Positions 24,026-35,385 of a DNA stretch of 64,000 nucleotides are shown in pieces (within the stretch, counting starts at the first letter, position 1; every line of letters begins with the position of its first letter). The notes under the pieces were generated by a model, which saw nothing but the letters and a program-made list of their open reading frames with translations, did no database searches and was not told the origin of the DNA. The stretch is taken from contig CM060127.1 of assembly GCA_030522415.1 (NCBI GenBank), positions 13,012,146 to 13,076,145 of the forward strand, given 5' to 3'. The translations under genes and the position numbers were made by a program. The DNA comes from Channallabes apus. Taxonomy: Eukaryota; Chordata; Actinopteri; Siluriformes; Clariidae.

Positions 24026-26095
24026 GTTACTGGGGCGGTGGGGAAGGAGGTGGGGTATTATCATTTGTTGTGGAATTGGGTTGGAATGTATGGTCCAATT
24101 GATCAATGTGGCATTGGGGGCAGGAGGCGGGGTTTAAATGGTTACACTGCCACCAGGTGGAAGCTGTGGTCCATGTGGTTTCAGTAAAATGTAGAGGTAG
24201 GAAATGGGTCTGATTGGTTACAGTGGCATTGAGGGCAATAACTATAGTCCAGATGGTTACAGTGGGAGAGGGAGTAGTTACTATACTCCAGTGGTTTGCA
24301 GTGACACTCGGAAGTATTTGCAGTCCAGTTGTTTTCAGTGGCATTGGGCATTAACTGTACTCCAGTTGGTTACAGTGGAATTGGGGCAGTAACTATAGTC
24401 CAGTTGGTTACAGTGGCATTGTGGCATTAACTGTACTCCAGGTGGTTACAGTGGAATTGGGGTAGTTGAGGCAGGAACTCTGGTCCAGTTGGTTGCAGGG
24501 CTACTATGTGGGGTCCAAATGATTACCAAAGCCTTGGAGGTAAGAGATTTAATTGGTTGAAATGGGCAAAAAATCAGGGCAAAAATAGTTTTGTGGTCCA
24601 CTGCTACTGGATGTATTGGAACTACTGTTTGACTGGTCACAATGTTCTTTGGAGTGGAACTCGTGGTAAGATTGGAACTTGGGTTTGGGAATTAAAATTC
24701 AGGCTGTCACAGTGGCAGTAGTTGCTGAAATTGTTGTTTGGGCAGAAAAAAGCTTTCGAATGAAACAGTTTATGAGGAGGGTCTATGGGTGTGTGTGTGT
24801 GCGTGTGTGTGTCAGTTGGGAGGGGTATGAGGAGTTGCATTGTTCACTTGAAGGATGTTGACAGATATGAGCAACACCTGTCATGCCTGGAACTCTAAAA
24901 TAAAATCTTGGGGGAAAGTTGTAGAGGAAAGATTTTGTAAACAAAATGAGAACTTTTTGCGTGAGTGTGGCCGCGTGTTGACGTGACTCTGTAGCTCGCG
25001 TATGGCTCAGCGGCAAGTTCTCAGCAGCGGCACGTCTCGGCATGGTGTACGATGCACTCTCTGTCACACACATGCTCCCTCCCTCCTTGTCTTTCTTCTT
25101 CCGCCAGCGCTCGGTAAGTGATTTTCCTGCGCCACCGGCAAAGGCTTTGCAGGGGGAAGAAGATTTAATGTAGCGTGGAGGCAGGCAGCTGGGGGAATCA
25201 TGAGAGATTGTGTGAGAGAATGTCGGGAAGAGGGCCTGACATTTGAAGTTTGGGAGGAATCTGAAGAATTCTGTGCAGCTCAGGGGTCGAAGGACTTGAC
25301 CTTGACCATGATGGTTAAAATAGACTCCTAATATGATAAATTTTACTTTGTGCATTTCTTTTTCTATTCATCAATTTTAAATGGCTTATTTGTAGCCAAA
25401 CATACTAGCTAAAATATTTAAGGCTTTTATATGTATTAAATTTGATCTATCTTATTAATTTTATAATAATTCGATTGGTTTAAAAGGTAAAAATTTTACC
25501 CTAGCTTGGGCAAATATGTGGTTGCAATAACATCTGGGATGCATACATTGGTGTCAGGAACAATGGACTGAACTAAATTGAATCAGTTTATTACTGTGGA
25601 ACTGGGGACAGGAATTGTGATCTTGTTGGTTACAGGGGCACTGCGATAGGAACAAACTCCTGTGTCTAATTTGATACAAGGGAACTAGGGGAAGGAATTG
25701 TGGTCCACTTTCCAATTATGGTTGCAGTGGTATCAGAAGAAGGAACCATGACAAAATAGTAAAAAAAAAAAAAAAGTGAGACAATGGCCTGGAACTGTGG
25801 TTTAGTTGATTAAGGGGTTCAAAAACAGTGGTCCAATAGGATACAGAGGCATTGAGGGCCGAACCTGGGGTCCAACTATTATGTAGGAGTTCTGCAGACT
25901 GTGGTCCAGTTGGTTACAGGGACACTGAGGACAGAAACGGTGGTCTAATTGGTAGCAGGGGAACTTTGGACGGGTACTATAGTCCAGTTGGTTACTGAGG
26001 AACTAGGAGCAGGAACTTTGGTCCAGTTGGTTGTGGTGGTTACTGGAACTGTTGTCTAAGTGGCTGCATGAACTGTTGTCCGCCTGGCCACTGTG

Positions 26096-28520
26096 CTTAC
26101 AAAATGTTCCAGGATTAATAAGATGAAGAATGCTGGACTTACCCACTAAAGGGATGGATCACAAAAGCAGGGGTCTGATCCACTTTCACCTGTACACGTC
26201 ATTGGACTGCATCTGTCTTGTTAAAGCAGAGCAAATCAAGTCTACATGTTTAGCATTGAACTATGTAGTTGCTGTCTTTGTGCTCTGATGCTTTTGAGAA
26301 CCGTGACCTCTTGTCTTTCAGCACATTGTAAACACAGCAGGTTCACGTTGAGCTAACCTCAATCACAATGCAAAGCCGAAACAAGTTCAGCACCACGGAC
26401 AGTTCTAGACGTCTGCGAAGTGTTTCTCATTGCTCTCGTCCGGCAGTTAGTGCGGGCGGCCGGCAGCCATTTTGTGAGGCTGTGTCTGAAAGCCGAGGCT
26501 TTTAGAAAGCTCTCGTGTGCAGATAGAGCACAGCACTCGGCGCCTCTCTCAGGCCCACTCAGCCGAGCGCAGCGATTAACCCAGCCGCACCTCTTTCCAC
26601 GGCACACAGCTCTCTGCTTCTGTTCCCTCTGGCTAGCACTCTCACTTTTTGTCTCGCTCTATCTCACTTGTTCTCGTTTCATTTTCTCTCCCCCTCACGC
26701 TCTCTCTCCCTCTCTCTCCTACTTTGTGCTCTTTTGATCTGTCCTTCTGCTTATTTCTCCATCTCTTTCTCTGTCATTCCTTATCTGCCAGATTCTTTGC
26801 TGCTAACACCACTAACCGCTTTGTCCTTCCATTGTCTTTCCCGTCTTGACTCTTCTCTCCTGAGAAGTTTCTTTTGTTTTCATTTCTATCTCACAATCTC
26901 TCACAAAGTTGCTCTTTGCAAATAAAGTGTGTGCCTGAAGTGTAACTAACACTGTTAGTTCTTGTATACGTGTTTCCGTAGTCAAGTTTACCTGCGGTTT
27001 AGTTTCTATATTGAAAGTTTTTGGGAGCTATTACGTTGTCTCGGTTGGTTTTATTACGTTTGGTTCCAACAGAGGCGCTCATTCCTATATTTAGTTTTTA
27101 CTTTGACAGGAAGTCCATGTGTAAAACCAGCTATAAGCAATACACTTTACTTACTGTTCTATTTTTAAGGTAACTCAGCATTTTATTGACCTGCTTTCAA
27201 AAACAAATGTCTGGACGTACCGTAAAGCGTTTGACTATTTAATTCAGGACCGGCTAATAAACTAGTTACTCTCATGCACTCAATCAACGATGTATCTCAT
27301 ACTTCCAGAAGTCACACCTATTGAAAATATAAATCAGATGATTGGATGTTTCTACTGTAACTCTGTAGTTATATCAGCTCCCATGATTAAAACATTCATA
27401 CGATTTCTGTCTGCCTGACAGGCAAACACTACAGACATAATCGCCAATCCTCGTGTCCCAGAAGTCTCTCTGACCTGCCTAAGAAGCCCAGAAGTGCAAA
27501 TAGAGGGATGTGTATGAATAGAGCGCTACCTAATCGGCTTATTAACAGCATGTATAAGTCAAGATGTTCGGCAAAAGACTGACAGATCCGCTATACAAGC
27601 GTCACCTCTGACTGTATGATAACATCAGAGCTTATTTAATTCCCTGCCATCTCTCTGTGTGGTTACACTCATACATTCGCAATGCATTATGGGTAAATAC
27701 ACAACCGTAGAGCCTCATCCACGAGAGCATCATAGCTCCTGTTTTTCATTTTTTCCTTATTTTCTCCCTCTATTTCAGTTGCTTTGGCCTGGATGCAGCG
27801 AGTTATAGAGTCTGGATTTATCCTACTTTTCTGTCCTTTTCTTCACTCTTTATCTCCATGTTTCTCATCTCCAGCGCAGCTTGCTGCTCTCTTCTTCTCT
27901 CTCGCTCCTCCCCTGGCCTGAATAAACCACGTTGATGACTCTTTTTCGTCTTTTTCTCCTTCCACCTTTCTCATCTTTGTTGTCTGTTTTATGCTAACGC
28001 AGCACATCCTCATGTCTTTGTCTCCTTTGTCTCCTTTAAAACCTTTTTCTTTCTGCTTAGTGTTTGCTTGTGTTGGTCCAAACACACAGGATTGAACGAA
28101 CGGTTTGGGGCTCGTCTGCAGGAAGGGTGTCATCATCGCAGGTTCCCTTTACAAAGAGGAATCCCTACTAAAACAGTTTTCTTTATTTCCTCCGCTCTGT
28201 GCAGAACTTGTACCAAATGGGATATAATTTGTACGGAACTTTATTCTAATTTGTTCATAATCTGGTCAGGGTCAGAGTGGATTCCGGGATGGGTAGCATT
28301 CTTGGGTTGTGAATAGAAAATAATGCAGCATTTTTACTTGAAAGTGAATTACATTAAAGGTGCATTGTTTTACATATACAGTAGATGCCTGATTTTTATT
28401 GGCAGGTTATGTTGTAGCGGTTAAAGTCAAGACAAAAAAAACAAAATTACAGGGAGAACATGGTACATTACATTGTAAGTTGTGGTAAAAGGCAGGGCGC
28501 AAGCAGAAGCAGACAAAGTA
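26096..28520. other. Non-coding stretch, GC-richer island and pyrimidine tract
   Basis: About 26380-26610 is relatively GC-rich and contains cagccattttgtgaggctgt. It is followed by a C/T-rich tract to about 26900. Open frames on both strands here overlap one another and show no recognisable domain. No gene claimed. Confidence 0.4.
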
Positions 28521-28696
28521 CACGAACCATGTACTTAAGTAAAAGTATTGATTTCCTGGGCAAGTATTATTCAGGAAGTCCTCCATTTACTTGTGTACTT
28601 GAGTAACAGTACAGAAGTACTCACCTTGAAGTATCAAAAGTATAAAAAGGGTTTGTATTAGTTCACAGTAGCCTTTTTATAGATAAAACCTCTCTC

Positions 28697-28727
<31 letters not shown>

Positions 28728-29095
28728 CTTTGGCTGCTTCTCGATTGTGAACGCACTGTTTGTGTCACTGTTTGTCTGCAATCAGTTTCGTTCTGATTTC
28801 AAACATTTGTTGCGTTATTAGGCGTCTCAAAGGCAACGGTAGTCATGCAATAACACATAATAGTCAGCAGGTGGTGAAAGTCCTTCTTCAAACGCTACAC
28901 ACCACTGTCGTTAAGTAACGCAACTCCATGCAGAAAGTTATTGAAGTAAAAGTAAAAAAAAAAAAATTGCAGTACATTTGAGCGGAGCAAAAGTAAAACG
29001 TATCCTCTAAGAAAACTACTCATGTAATATACATACTGTATACATGAACTGTTTACTTAAGTAAAGTAACTGTACTCAGTAACCTGCCAACTCAA
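28521..29095. repeat. Fish DNA-transposon-like repeat abutting the lectin exon
   Basis: The ends are rich in the motif acttaagtaaaagta (28530) and, near the other end, tttacttaagtaaagtaac (29050), with tacttgagtaacagtac and gaagtaaaagta inside. This texture is typical of a widespread non-autonomous fish element. Its right edge lies under 100 bp from the latrophilin exon. Exact ends were not resolved. Confidence 0.5.
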
Positions 29096-29177
29096 TATAG
29101 ATCTGACCTTTATACTTTCTCACCTTGGGACGTTTCTCTCGTGCTCACCTCCCTCTGTTTCGTCTCTTTGTTCACAG

Positions 29178-29391
29178 CGCTGAGTCGTTCTATGATGCCT
29201 TTTGGCTTGATGAGGAGAGAACTGGCGTGTGAGGGTTACCCCATCGAGCTCCGCTGCCCGGGCAGCGATGTCATCATGATCGAGACAGCCAACTATGGAC
29301 GCACCGACGACAAGATCTGTGATGCCGACCCTTTCCAGATGGAGAACGTGCAGTGCTACCTGCCTGACGCCTTCAAGATCATGTCGCAGAG
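29178..29391 (+). CDS. adgrl1: Latrophilin (ADGRL1-like) coding exon: first half of the RBL/SUEL lectin domain
   Basis: This is an internal coding exon of an adhesion G-protein-coupled receptor of the latrophilin family, a neuronal surface receptor whose lectin domain is known to bind teneurins. The 214-nt exon carries CG finishing a split codon, 70 full codons, then AG of a split Arg codon. The acceptor is ttgttcacag (AG at 29176-29177) and the donor is gtatgc at 29392. The peptide opens [15 protein letters not shown] and contains [30 protein letters not shown] and [16 protein letters not shown]. These give four of the eight RBL cysteines and the conserved ANYGR motif. Residues [16 protein letters not shown] and ENVQC..KIMSQ fit ADGRL1 better than ADGRL2 (which has Thr-Asp-Cys and KIMTQ) or ADGRL3, as I remember those proteins. 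Whether this is the a or b teleost duplicate cannot be told. The upstream signal-peptide exon, which must end in phase 1, was not identified. Confidence 0.94.
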
Positions 29392-29611
29392 GTATGCAGG
29401 AGGGTCTGGATCTATCTAGGTAGAACGCTAGTTTAGGAAAATCATTTGAACTCTTATAAAGGCTGACTCACTCTGCCACTGGCTGAGAAATATGTAACAC
29501 CTCTGTTTAACAGCATAATAAATTGTATGAATCTGGGATACCAGCAGAGTGTGTTCATATCTCCCTTGTTTGATGTGAACATATTAACTATTTTACCTGT
29601 CCCTATGTTAA

Positions 29612-29942
29612 AAAGTAATTGCCCCTAGACCTAATAATTCGTTTCGCAAGCCTTGCAAATAGGATGGCAATAACTGTGCGATAACTGACAATGAATCTTT
29701 CACATTGCTGTGGAGGAATTTTGGCTCACTCTTCTTTGCGAAATTGGTTTAATTTAGGTAGATTTGGACAGGTTTTATTGCTTAATAAATAAAAACATGA
29801 TTTTAAAAGTGGATTTTGTATTTTGTATGTACCTTTACTGGATTTACCGTAGTTATCTTTGTGTATTTTTTTTTCGATTATGGCAATGATTTAAGTGTGA
29901 AAAATCATGAAGGGTCAAATACTTTTTCATGGTACAGTAAGT
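29612..29942. repeat. Tc1/mariner-type MITE remnant
   Basis: It starts aaagtaattgcccctagacc and ends gggtcaaatactttttcatg, and inside has gctgtggaggaattttggctcac. These are signature stretches of a common fish DNA-transposon remnant. The middle part is deleted and no coding sequence remains. Confidence 0.55.
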
Positions 29943-29979
29943 TCAAGGAGACTTGTAATCGGTTAATTACAAGTAATTA

Positions 29980-30361
29980 TTCATTCATTCATTCATTCAT
30001 TTTCTATACCGCTTAATCCTGTGTTCAGGGTCGCGGGGACCTGGAGCCTATCCCAGGAGACTTCGGGCACTAGGCGGGGTACACCCTGGACAGGGTGCCA
30101 ATCCATCGCAGGGCACACACACATACACACACTCACACACACACTCACACACTACGGGCAATTTGGGAACGCCAATTAGCCTAACCTGCATATCTTTGGA
30201 CTGTGGAAGGAAACCGGAGTACCCGGAGGAAACCCACCAAGCACGGGGAGAACATGCAAACTCCATGCACACAGAGACGGGAATCGAGCCTGGCCGGGGA
30301 ATCGAACCCTGACCCTGGAGGTGCAAGGCGACAGTGCTAACCACTACACCACCGCGCCGCC
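29980..30361 (-). mobile_element. Full-length V-SINE (DANA-like), 12-bp target duplication
   Basis: Same family and orientation as the copy at 11.9 kb, with a tRNA-like head at the 30361 end and a (GAAT)n tail at the 29980 end. It is flanked by the perfect repeat tacaagtaatta at 29968-29979 and 30362-30373. A short duplicated stretch after the B box (two gggaatcga motifs) makes its head longer than the 11.9-kb copy. Confidence 0.95.
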
Positions 30362-30477
30362 TACAAGTAATTAATTGGTTAATTAATTAAAAGTTGGGTT
30401 TTCCCACAGCCCACAAGTTCGATCCCAAATCAGTGGGATCTTAAGACTTGGTACCTCTAATGTCCGGCTATGAACTG

Positions 30478-31040
30478 CTATGGAATGTCACACTCATTCT
30501 CACAATCACAAGGTGACACTGGCCGCGTTGGACGATCAACAAATTCCCAATCAATAACAAAGCTCAAGCTAGTGTGTTCTGGTGCAGGAATTTCAAACAG
30601 CCTTGAGTGCTTTATTTCCAACAGCCATGTAGTGCGATTAGGCCCTAAGTCTCGGCCATAGACTGTTGCTTGTTCTCCGCTAGCTGTCCTGAGATATGTC
30701 ACATGAAATGGAAGATGTTCAGATACAAAGCAGAAAGTGGTTCATCACGCGAGTACCAGGAAGCTCTGTCTCTGGAAAGTTAATGCCTTTGGTTGATGAT
30801 GAGAACTCTATGAACTGCTCACTTTGTATCTTTTCAGCATCGTAAGTCACTTTGGATAAAAGTTTCAGTGAGAACATAAAACGCTCTTCACGAGGCTCTG
30901 AAATAAAATGACATGAATATGACTTGCCGCTTTTCGCCACACTAAAGTTTGTTCTTGACATGTCTTTAAAACTTTCGAACAAGTTCTGGAAGCTGTCACT
31001 TGCTGAGCCACGCCTCCTGCCTGAGCGGTGCCGTTTTCAA
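30478..31040 (-). pseudogene. Unidentified coding-like relic, one frameshift
   Basis: Two minus-strand frames look genuinely protein-like. One runs from about 31020 to 30719 (contains SYSCHFISEPREERFMF and KVTYDAEKIQSEQFIEF). The other runs from about 30730 to 30478 (contains TWLLEIKHSRLFEIPAPE and FVIDWEFVDRPTRP, then a Cys-rich end CDCENECDIP and a stop). They abut with a change of frame near 30730, as if one base had been lost or gained. The start has an Arg-rich stretch and no clear Met. I do not recognise the family. It could be a decayed retrocopy, part of a large DNA transposon, or an old viral insertion. The nearby + strand frames show no features. Confidence 0.45.
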
Positions 31041-31419
31041 CGTTACTAGCACACACAATGACACGCAGGACAGGACGTGAGTTTTTGTGTGGATGCCTAA
31101 AATAAAGACCTCCTCTCCCTCCCTGAGGAAAGTGCATTTATTCCAGAGCACACGCCGATCAATACATCTATTTCCCTTAAATGTGTTGTGAGGAAACGTT
31201 TTATCAGCTCAGACGTTGGTCTCAAAATAGCGCCATACACTAAGCATGCACTGGAACGGAAGTAGGAAATCGTTGTTGACCCTGATTAAAAATATTGACT
31301 AATGATGTAATAGAGTACACTCATTTTCACACATGAACTGGACACCATAAAGTGTGCTGTAATCAAAGCTAAAAGTAAATGACTGGAATCTTTTTTTTAC
31401 AGGACTACTTGATGGCCAG

Positions 31420-32283
31420 TGTCTGTATTCACATACTGTAGCTTCTTAAGCCTAAAAGTTGCTCCTAAGAAAAATATTCTTAAATTTATGAATTTTTCTT
31501 AGATTTTCTCCTTAAATTTAGGACTAAATCTAAGTAAAGATAAAAATGTTTCACAAAACATCTTAGACCTATAAACAGCTCCTAAGGCAAAAAAATGTTA
31601 AGACTAGAGAGGAAGACTTTTAAGAGGCTTAAGAGCTTCTATAGCAGAGGAGAAAATTATTAGAATTATTCTCCTAACATTGAAAGTAAAGCTAAACGTA
31701 AACACTGCTCTTCTGTCTGATTTGGTTTTCTTGTTCTTTTACTTCCTTACATCTCTCTTGGATTGTTGGCTACATACCATCCAAAAGTGCAACTTAAACA
31801 GAACTGTCCTGTAATCATGTAAATTGGTAAAAAGCTGAGCCATTTTGTTCCCATCAATCTGAAATTGATCATAAGTAATAAAATCAATATGGTAAATAAA
31901 TGTAAGAACTAAAATATAGTAACTGGAAATTAGTTTCCTCAAAAGTAGACACATTTCAACATTTGGCTGTTTTAGACTGCATTCATGATTATGAATTGTG
32001 CACAATTTCTTCTATTAATTCTATTACAATACAATAGAGCACATTTTAAGACCTTTTCTGCAGATTTTTTATTAACCAATCACAGTCCTTGAATTGCTCC
32101 ACCATCCCTAGCAACAGGGTTAACCACACCTCCTCACTAAGATAAAGGTTGTACTTTCCTTACTCAGAGTTGCTCTGAGAGGTTTCCTAAATCACTTTTA
32201 GTCTAGGACTCCAAGCTAGGACTTTTTAAGGCTAAGATAGGAGCTCTCTCAGAGAATTCTAAGAAGCTTTGTAAATACAGGTC
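31420..32283. mobile_element. PIF/Harbinger-like non-autonomous element, copy 1
   Basis: It pairs end to end with the copy at 59721-60595. The ends read tgtctgtattcac (left) and gtaaatacaggtc (right), decayed forms of the GGCCCGTATTCAC inverted repeat. Adjacent trinucleotides are cag and ctg, compatible with a CWG duplication that has mutated once. Shared internal stretches include ttggattgttggctacatac and caatcacagtccttgaattg. There is no transposase. Confidence 0.75.
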
Positions 32284-32286
32284 CTG

Positions 32287-33119
32287 GACTCTAAAGTGTC
32301 CTCAAACCCTAAAAATGTCACAAACTGCAGAATCCATTTGAAACAACTGTAATGTTCAACGGAAAGTACGTCATTAAAGTGAAATGCTTTTTAAAAGGAA
32401 GAATATCTGAAGAAACACAAAGTACGATGTGCGGTACAAATTTTATAGTCAAACTGTCTAATTATATATAAAAAAAAGATTAAGGATGACAGTAGGACAG
32501 TTCACAATGGGGACAAAGACTAGCTCTTAGGTCATGTGTGAAAGGTCTTTAAAACTCTAGAAACTTAGGAGGTCCTTATGTTGTTTTCTTGAAAGTCAGG
32601 TATCTACAGTACAGTATATATCCATCCATCCATCCATCCATCTATCTATCTATCCTGTATCTAAATGTATGTAAAGGTGACTTTACAAATCAGTTCTGGT
32701 ATCATGTAAGCTAAGCTATAAATTAGCACCTTAGCACCTTTGTACCCGGCGTCATGTGACAGTGTTTTGTCTACCGATCGACCGCTGCAGTATACGCTAA
32801 CTCTTCCAGACCATATAACTATCTCATCATATTGAAGTGTGATATAGACATATATTTTGGACAATAATAAAAAACAGGAAGTCTTCTTGTTGTTTTCCTG
32901 TCAGGGGATTGCGCTACACTCAGACTCGCTCCTGCAGCTTGTGAAGACATTATTTATTTCAGAGCACAACAAGATAGAAACATGTAAATGTCCTCTCGGT
33001 CATTTCACTGAAATCCTGTCATCTGTGTTTTATTGCACGTAGTAATTCACCCCAAAGCACTTCATTGTACTCATCTAAGGTCACATATTACATGTAAATC
33101 TGAGCTAAATATGAAAAAC
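32287..33119. other. Non-coding stretch, no gene seen
   Basis: A/T-rich DNA with a (CCAT)n/(CTAT)n run at about 32621-32655. No recognisable repeat ends or coding sequence. Confidence 0.4.
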
Positions 33120-33134
33120 AAAAAGAGTAGTGTA

Positions 33135-33170
<36 letters not shown>

Positions 33171-33960
33171 CGCGCGAGAGAGAGAGAAAGGAAAAATTAC
33201 AGTATTTATCTTTAAGGTAATTAAAACCTGAATGCGGCTTCTAAAGGAAGCTGGCAGCATTATTATACATACAGTACAGAGAGATGCTTGTGTGTGTGTG
33301 TGTGTGTGTGTGTGAATGAGAATAAGGAATACAGAGTGATCGGCAGACAGATAAAACGTGAGCGACAAAGAGAGACAAACTGATAAAAAAAAGAGTCAAA
33401 GAAAGAGAAAGATGATGATAGAAAAAAAGAAACAGATGAAGACAAAGAAAGGCAGAAAAAAGAAAGACAGAAAGGAAACGACAGCGGCAGAGAGAATAAG
33501 AGACAGATTGAGAGACAAAGAGAAACTAACAGACAGAGAGAGATACACATAAAGACAAAAGTACAGAAAGATGGATAAAGAGAAAGGCAAACAGAGAGAG
33601 AGAGAGAGAGAGAAGACAGGCTGCAAGACAAAAAAAAAACAGAGTGATAGATAGACAAGGAAAGACAGCCAGAGGCTTACAGAGAAAGTCGCAAAGATGC
33701 AGGGAAAGAGAGAGGGGAAAGAAAGACAGGGACAGAGAAAGACAAACAGAAAAATAGACAGATAGAGATACAAAGAGAGACAAAGAAGGAAAGAGACTCA
33801 CAGAGAAAGACAGGTAGGTACAGAGAGAGTGAGAGACAAAGATACAGAGAAGAATAAGAAATAGGACCAATACCAAGAGACAGAAAGACAAAAAGAAACT
33901 AAGAGAGAGAGAGAGAGGATTAGGGAGATGAAGGAGAGCAGATAGAAAGTAGTTGAGCCA
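33120..33960. repeat. Long purine-rich (GA/GACA)n tract
   Basis: Roughly 840 bases in which the + strand is mostly A and G with scattered C (gagacaaagagaga-type units) and few T. One (TG)n sits inside at 33290-33314. The long Ser/Leu-rich frames on the minus strand arise only from the complementary CT tract. Confidence 0.9.
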
Positions 33961-33981
33961 CACAGAGTGGAATACAGATGG

Positions 33982-33984
<3 letters not shown>

Positions 33985-34052
<68 letters not shown>
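33985..34052. repeat. (TG)n microsatellite
   Basis: About 34 perfect TG units. Confidence 0.97.
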
Positions 34053-34055
<3 letters not shown>

Positions 34056-34765
34056 ATATTTAACTGGTGTGTGTGCGTGGTGTGTGTGAATATATTGAAA
34101 TGGTGTGTGTGTGTGTTATATTGATAAAGTGCTGTGAGCGTTGTTCATCACAGCGGCAGCGTGCACGCGCCTGTCTGCTCTACACGTGATCACATCTAGC
34201 GGGAAATGATTCCATCTCACCGCTCCGGCCCAGAGGGACCGTCCTCTCCACTCTGTCCTCATGTACACATTATTAACTACATAACTCTCCCTCTCTCTCT
34301 CCCTCTCTCTCTCCCTCTCTCTCTGTGTCTCTCTCTCTCTTTATCAATTCACTTCCACTTCAGCAGCTTTTATTGGCGTGAATGTTACAAATTACACTGC
34401 CGCTAAAGCACACAGACACTTAAACAGACATATATCACTACACACACACACACACACACACACGGGCGGAACTCATCCCCAGCAGAATGAATAAACACGA
34501 GGAGAAGTGCGGAGGACAGTTTATCTCTCGTTCTGGATCTATGTTCATTCAGATATTTTGCAGTTCTAAAATGGACCAATGGAAACGTTGAAGCAGATGT
34601 TTACACAAGCGATATAAGTTTTGTTCGTTCAGTAAAAATAATTCCTACACTTTTTCAGCAATCTTTCTTTGTTCAGACTTTGTCCTGTCTGAACAAATTT
34701 TCCCTTTGCTGTATCTCTCTTTCTCTTTCTGAGAGCTGTTGTCTCTCAGGTTCTGTGATGTTCTT

Positions 34766-34808
<43 letters not shown>

Positions 34809-34932
34809 CTCTCTGTGTCTCTTCATGTCTCTACATTTCCTCCTCACGACCAGGTTGATGGTCTGGTGTTGTAAAGTTGTAATATTGATAGTGTTTTCTG
34901 ATATCTTTACTTATCCATTATGGTTTAAGGCG
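34053..34932. other. Non-coding stretch with CT runs
   Basis: Contains (CT)n blocks at about 34288-34341 and 34767-34804 and a (CA)n at 34441-34463. No supportable gene. Confidence 0.5.
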
Positions 34933-35385
34933 TGATGATGATGATGACGATGATGATGATGAGGAAGGGGCTCAGAAGGAGAAGGCGGATGATGGATAAT
35001 GATAATGAGAAGAAGCAAGACGAGGAAGATGATAAGGAGGAGAAGGATAGTAAGAAGGAGGAGGACGATGATGAGGAGGAGTATAACGAAGAGGAGGAGG
35101 ATGGTGCTGGGACGGAGGAGGATATGGAGGAGGAGGATGATGATGATGATGATGATGAGAGGAGGGGGATTAACAAAGAAGAGGCGGATGAGAAGGAGGA
35201 CGGAGATGGTGACAAGGATTATTGAAATGAGAATTACGAGGTGGAGAATTATAAGGAAAAAGGCAGATGAGAATGATAGGAAGAACTAAGATAGTAATAA
35301 TGATGATGAGGAGGATGATAAGGGGATGATGAAGATAAGGAGGAGGGGACTACGATGATAATGATTGTAGGATGATAAAGATGAT
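34933..35385. repeat. (GAT)n/(GAG)n trinucleotide-rich tract, left part
   Basis: Irregular gatgatgat and gaggaggag units. The tract resumes at 37284-37390 after the L2 insertion. The Asp/Glu-rich and Met/Arg-rich open frames here are products of the repeat. Confidence 0.9.

Larger units (their letters stand above)
23161..26095. repeat. Degenerate 38-bp minisatellite array
   Basis: The unit is roughly gtccagttggttacagtggc plus attggggcaggaactat. In the best part the landmark ggttacagtgg (or a close variant) recurs at 24216, 24255, 24293, 24330, 24368, 24406 and 24444, a spacing of 37-39 bp. Weaker units run from 23161 to about 24760 and again from about 25560 to 26095. A hAT element (23204-24025) and a repeat-free part (about 24830-25550) interrupt it. 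Fourteen 38-bp steps are not a multiple of three, and no open frame follows it. Confidence 0.85.

Noticed and set aside
24027..24640. Thr-rich minus-strand frames that could suggest a mucin-like repeat protein
   Set aside because: The 38-bp repeat period is not a multiple of three, and the frames do not follow the array.
24783..25355. 190-codon minus-strand frame
   Set aside because: No recognisable domain; it ends in a TG-derived Thr-His run and crosses the edge of a minisatellite. Its length alone is not convincing.
26359..26737. Opposed open frames of about 82 and 105 codons
   Set aside because: They overlap on opposite strands in a GC-richer patch, run into a CT tract and match no family.
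33263..33963. Three overlapping Ser/Leu/Phe-rich minus-strand frames that look like membrane proteins
   Set aside because: They are the complement of the purine-rich (GA)n tract; the three frames overlap and none has a motif.
34925..35289. Asp/Glu-rich, Met/Arg-rich and poly-Ser frames
   Set aside because: Three readings of the same GAT/GAG repeat.
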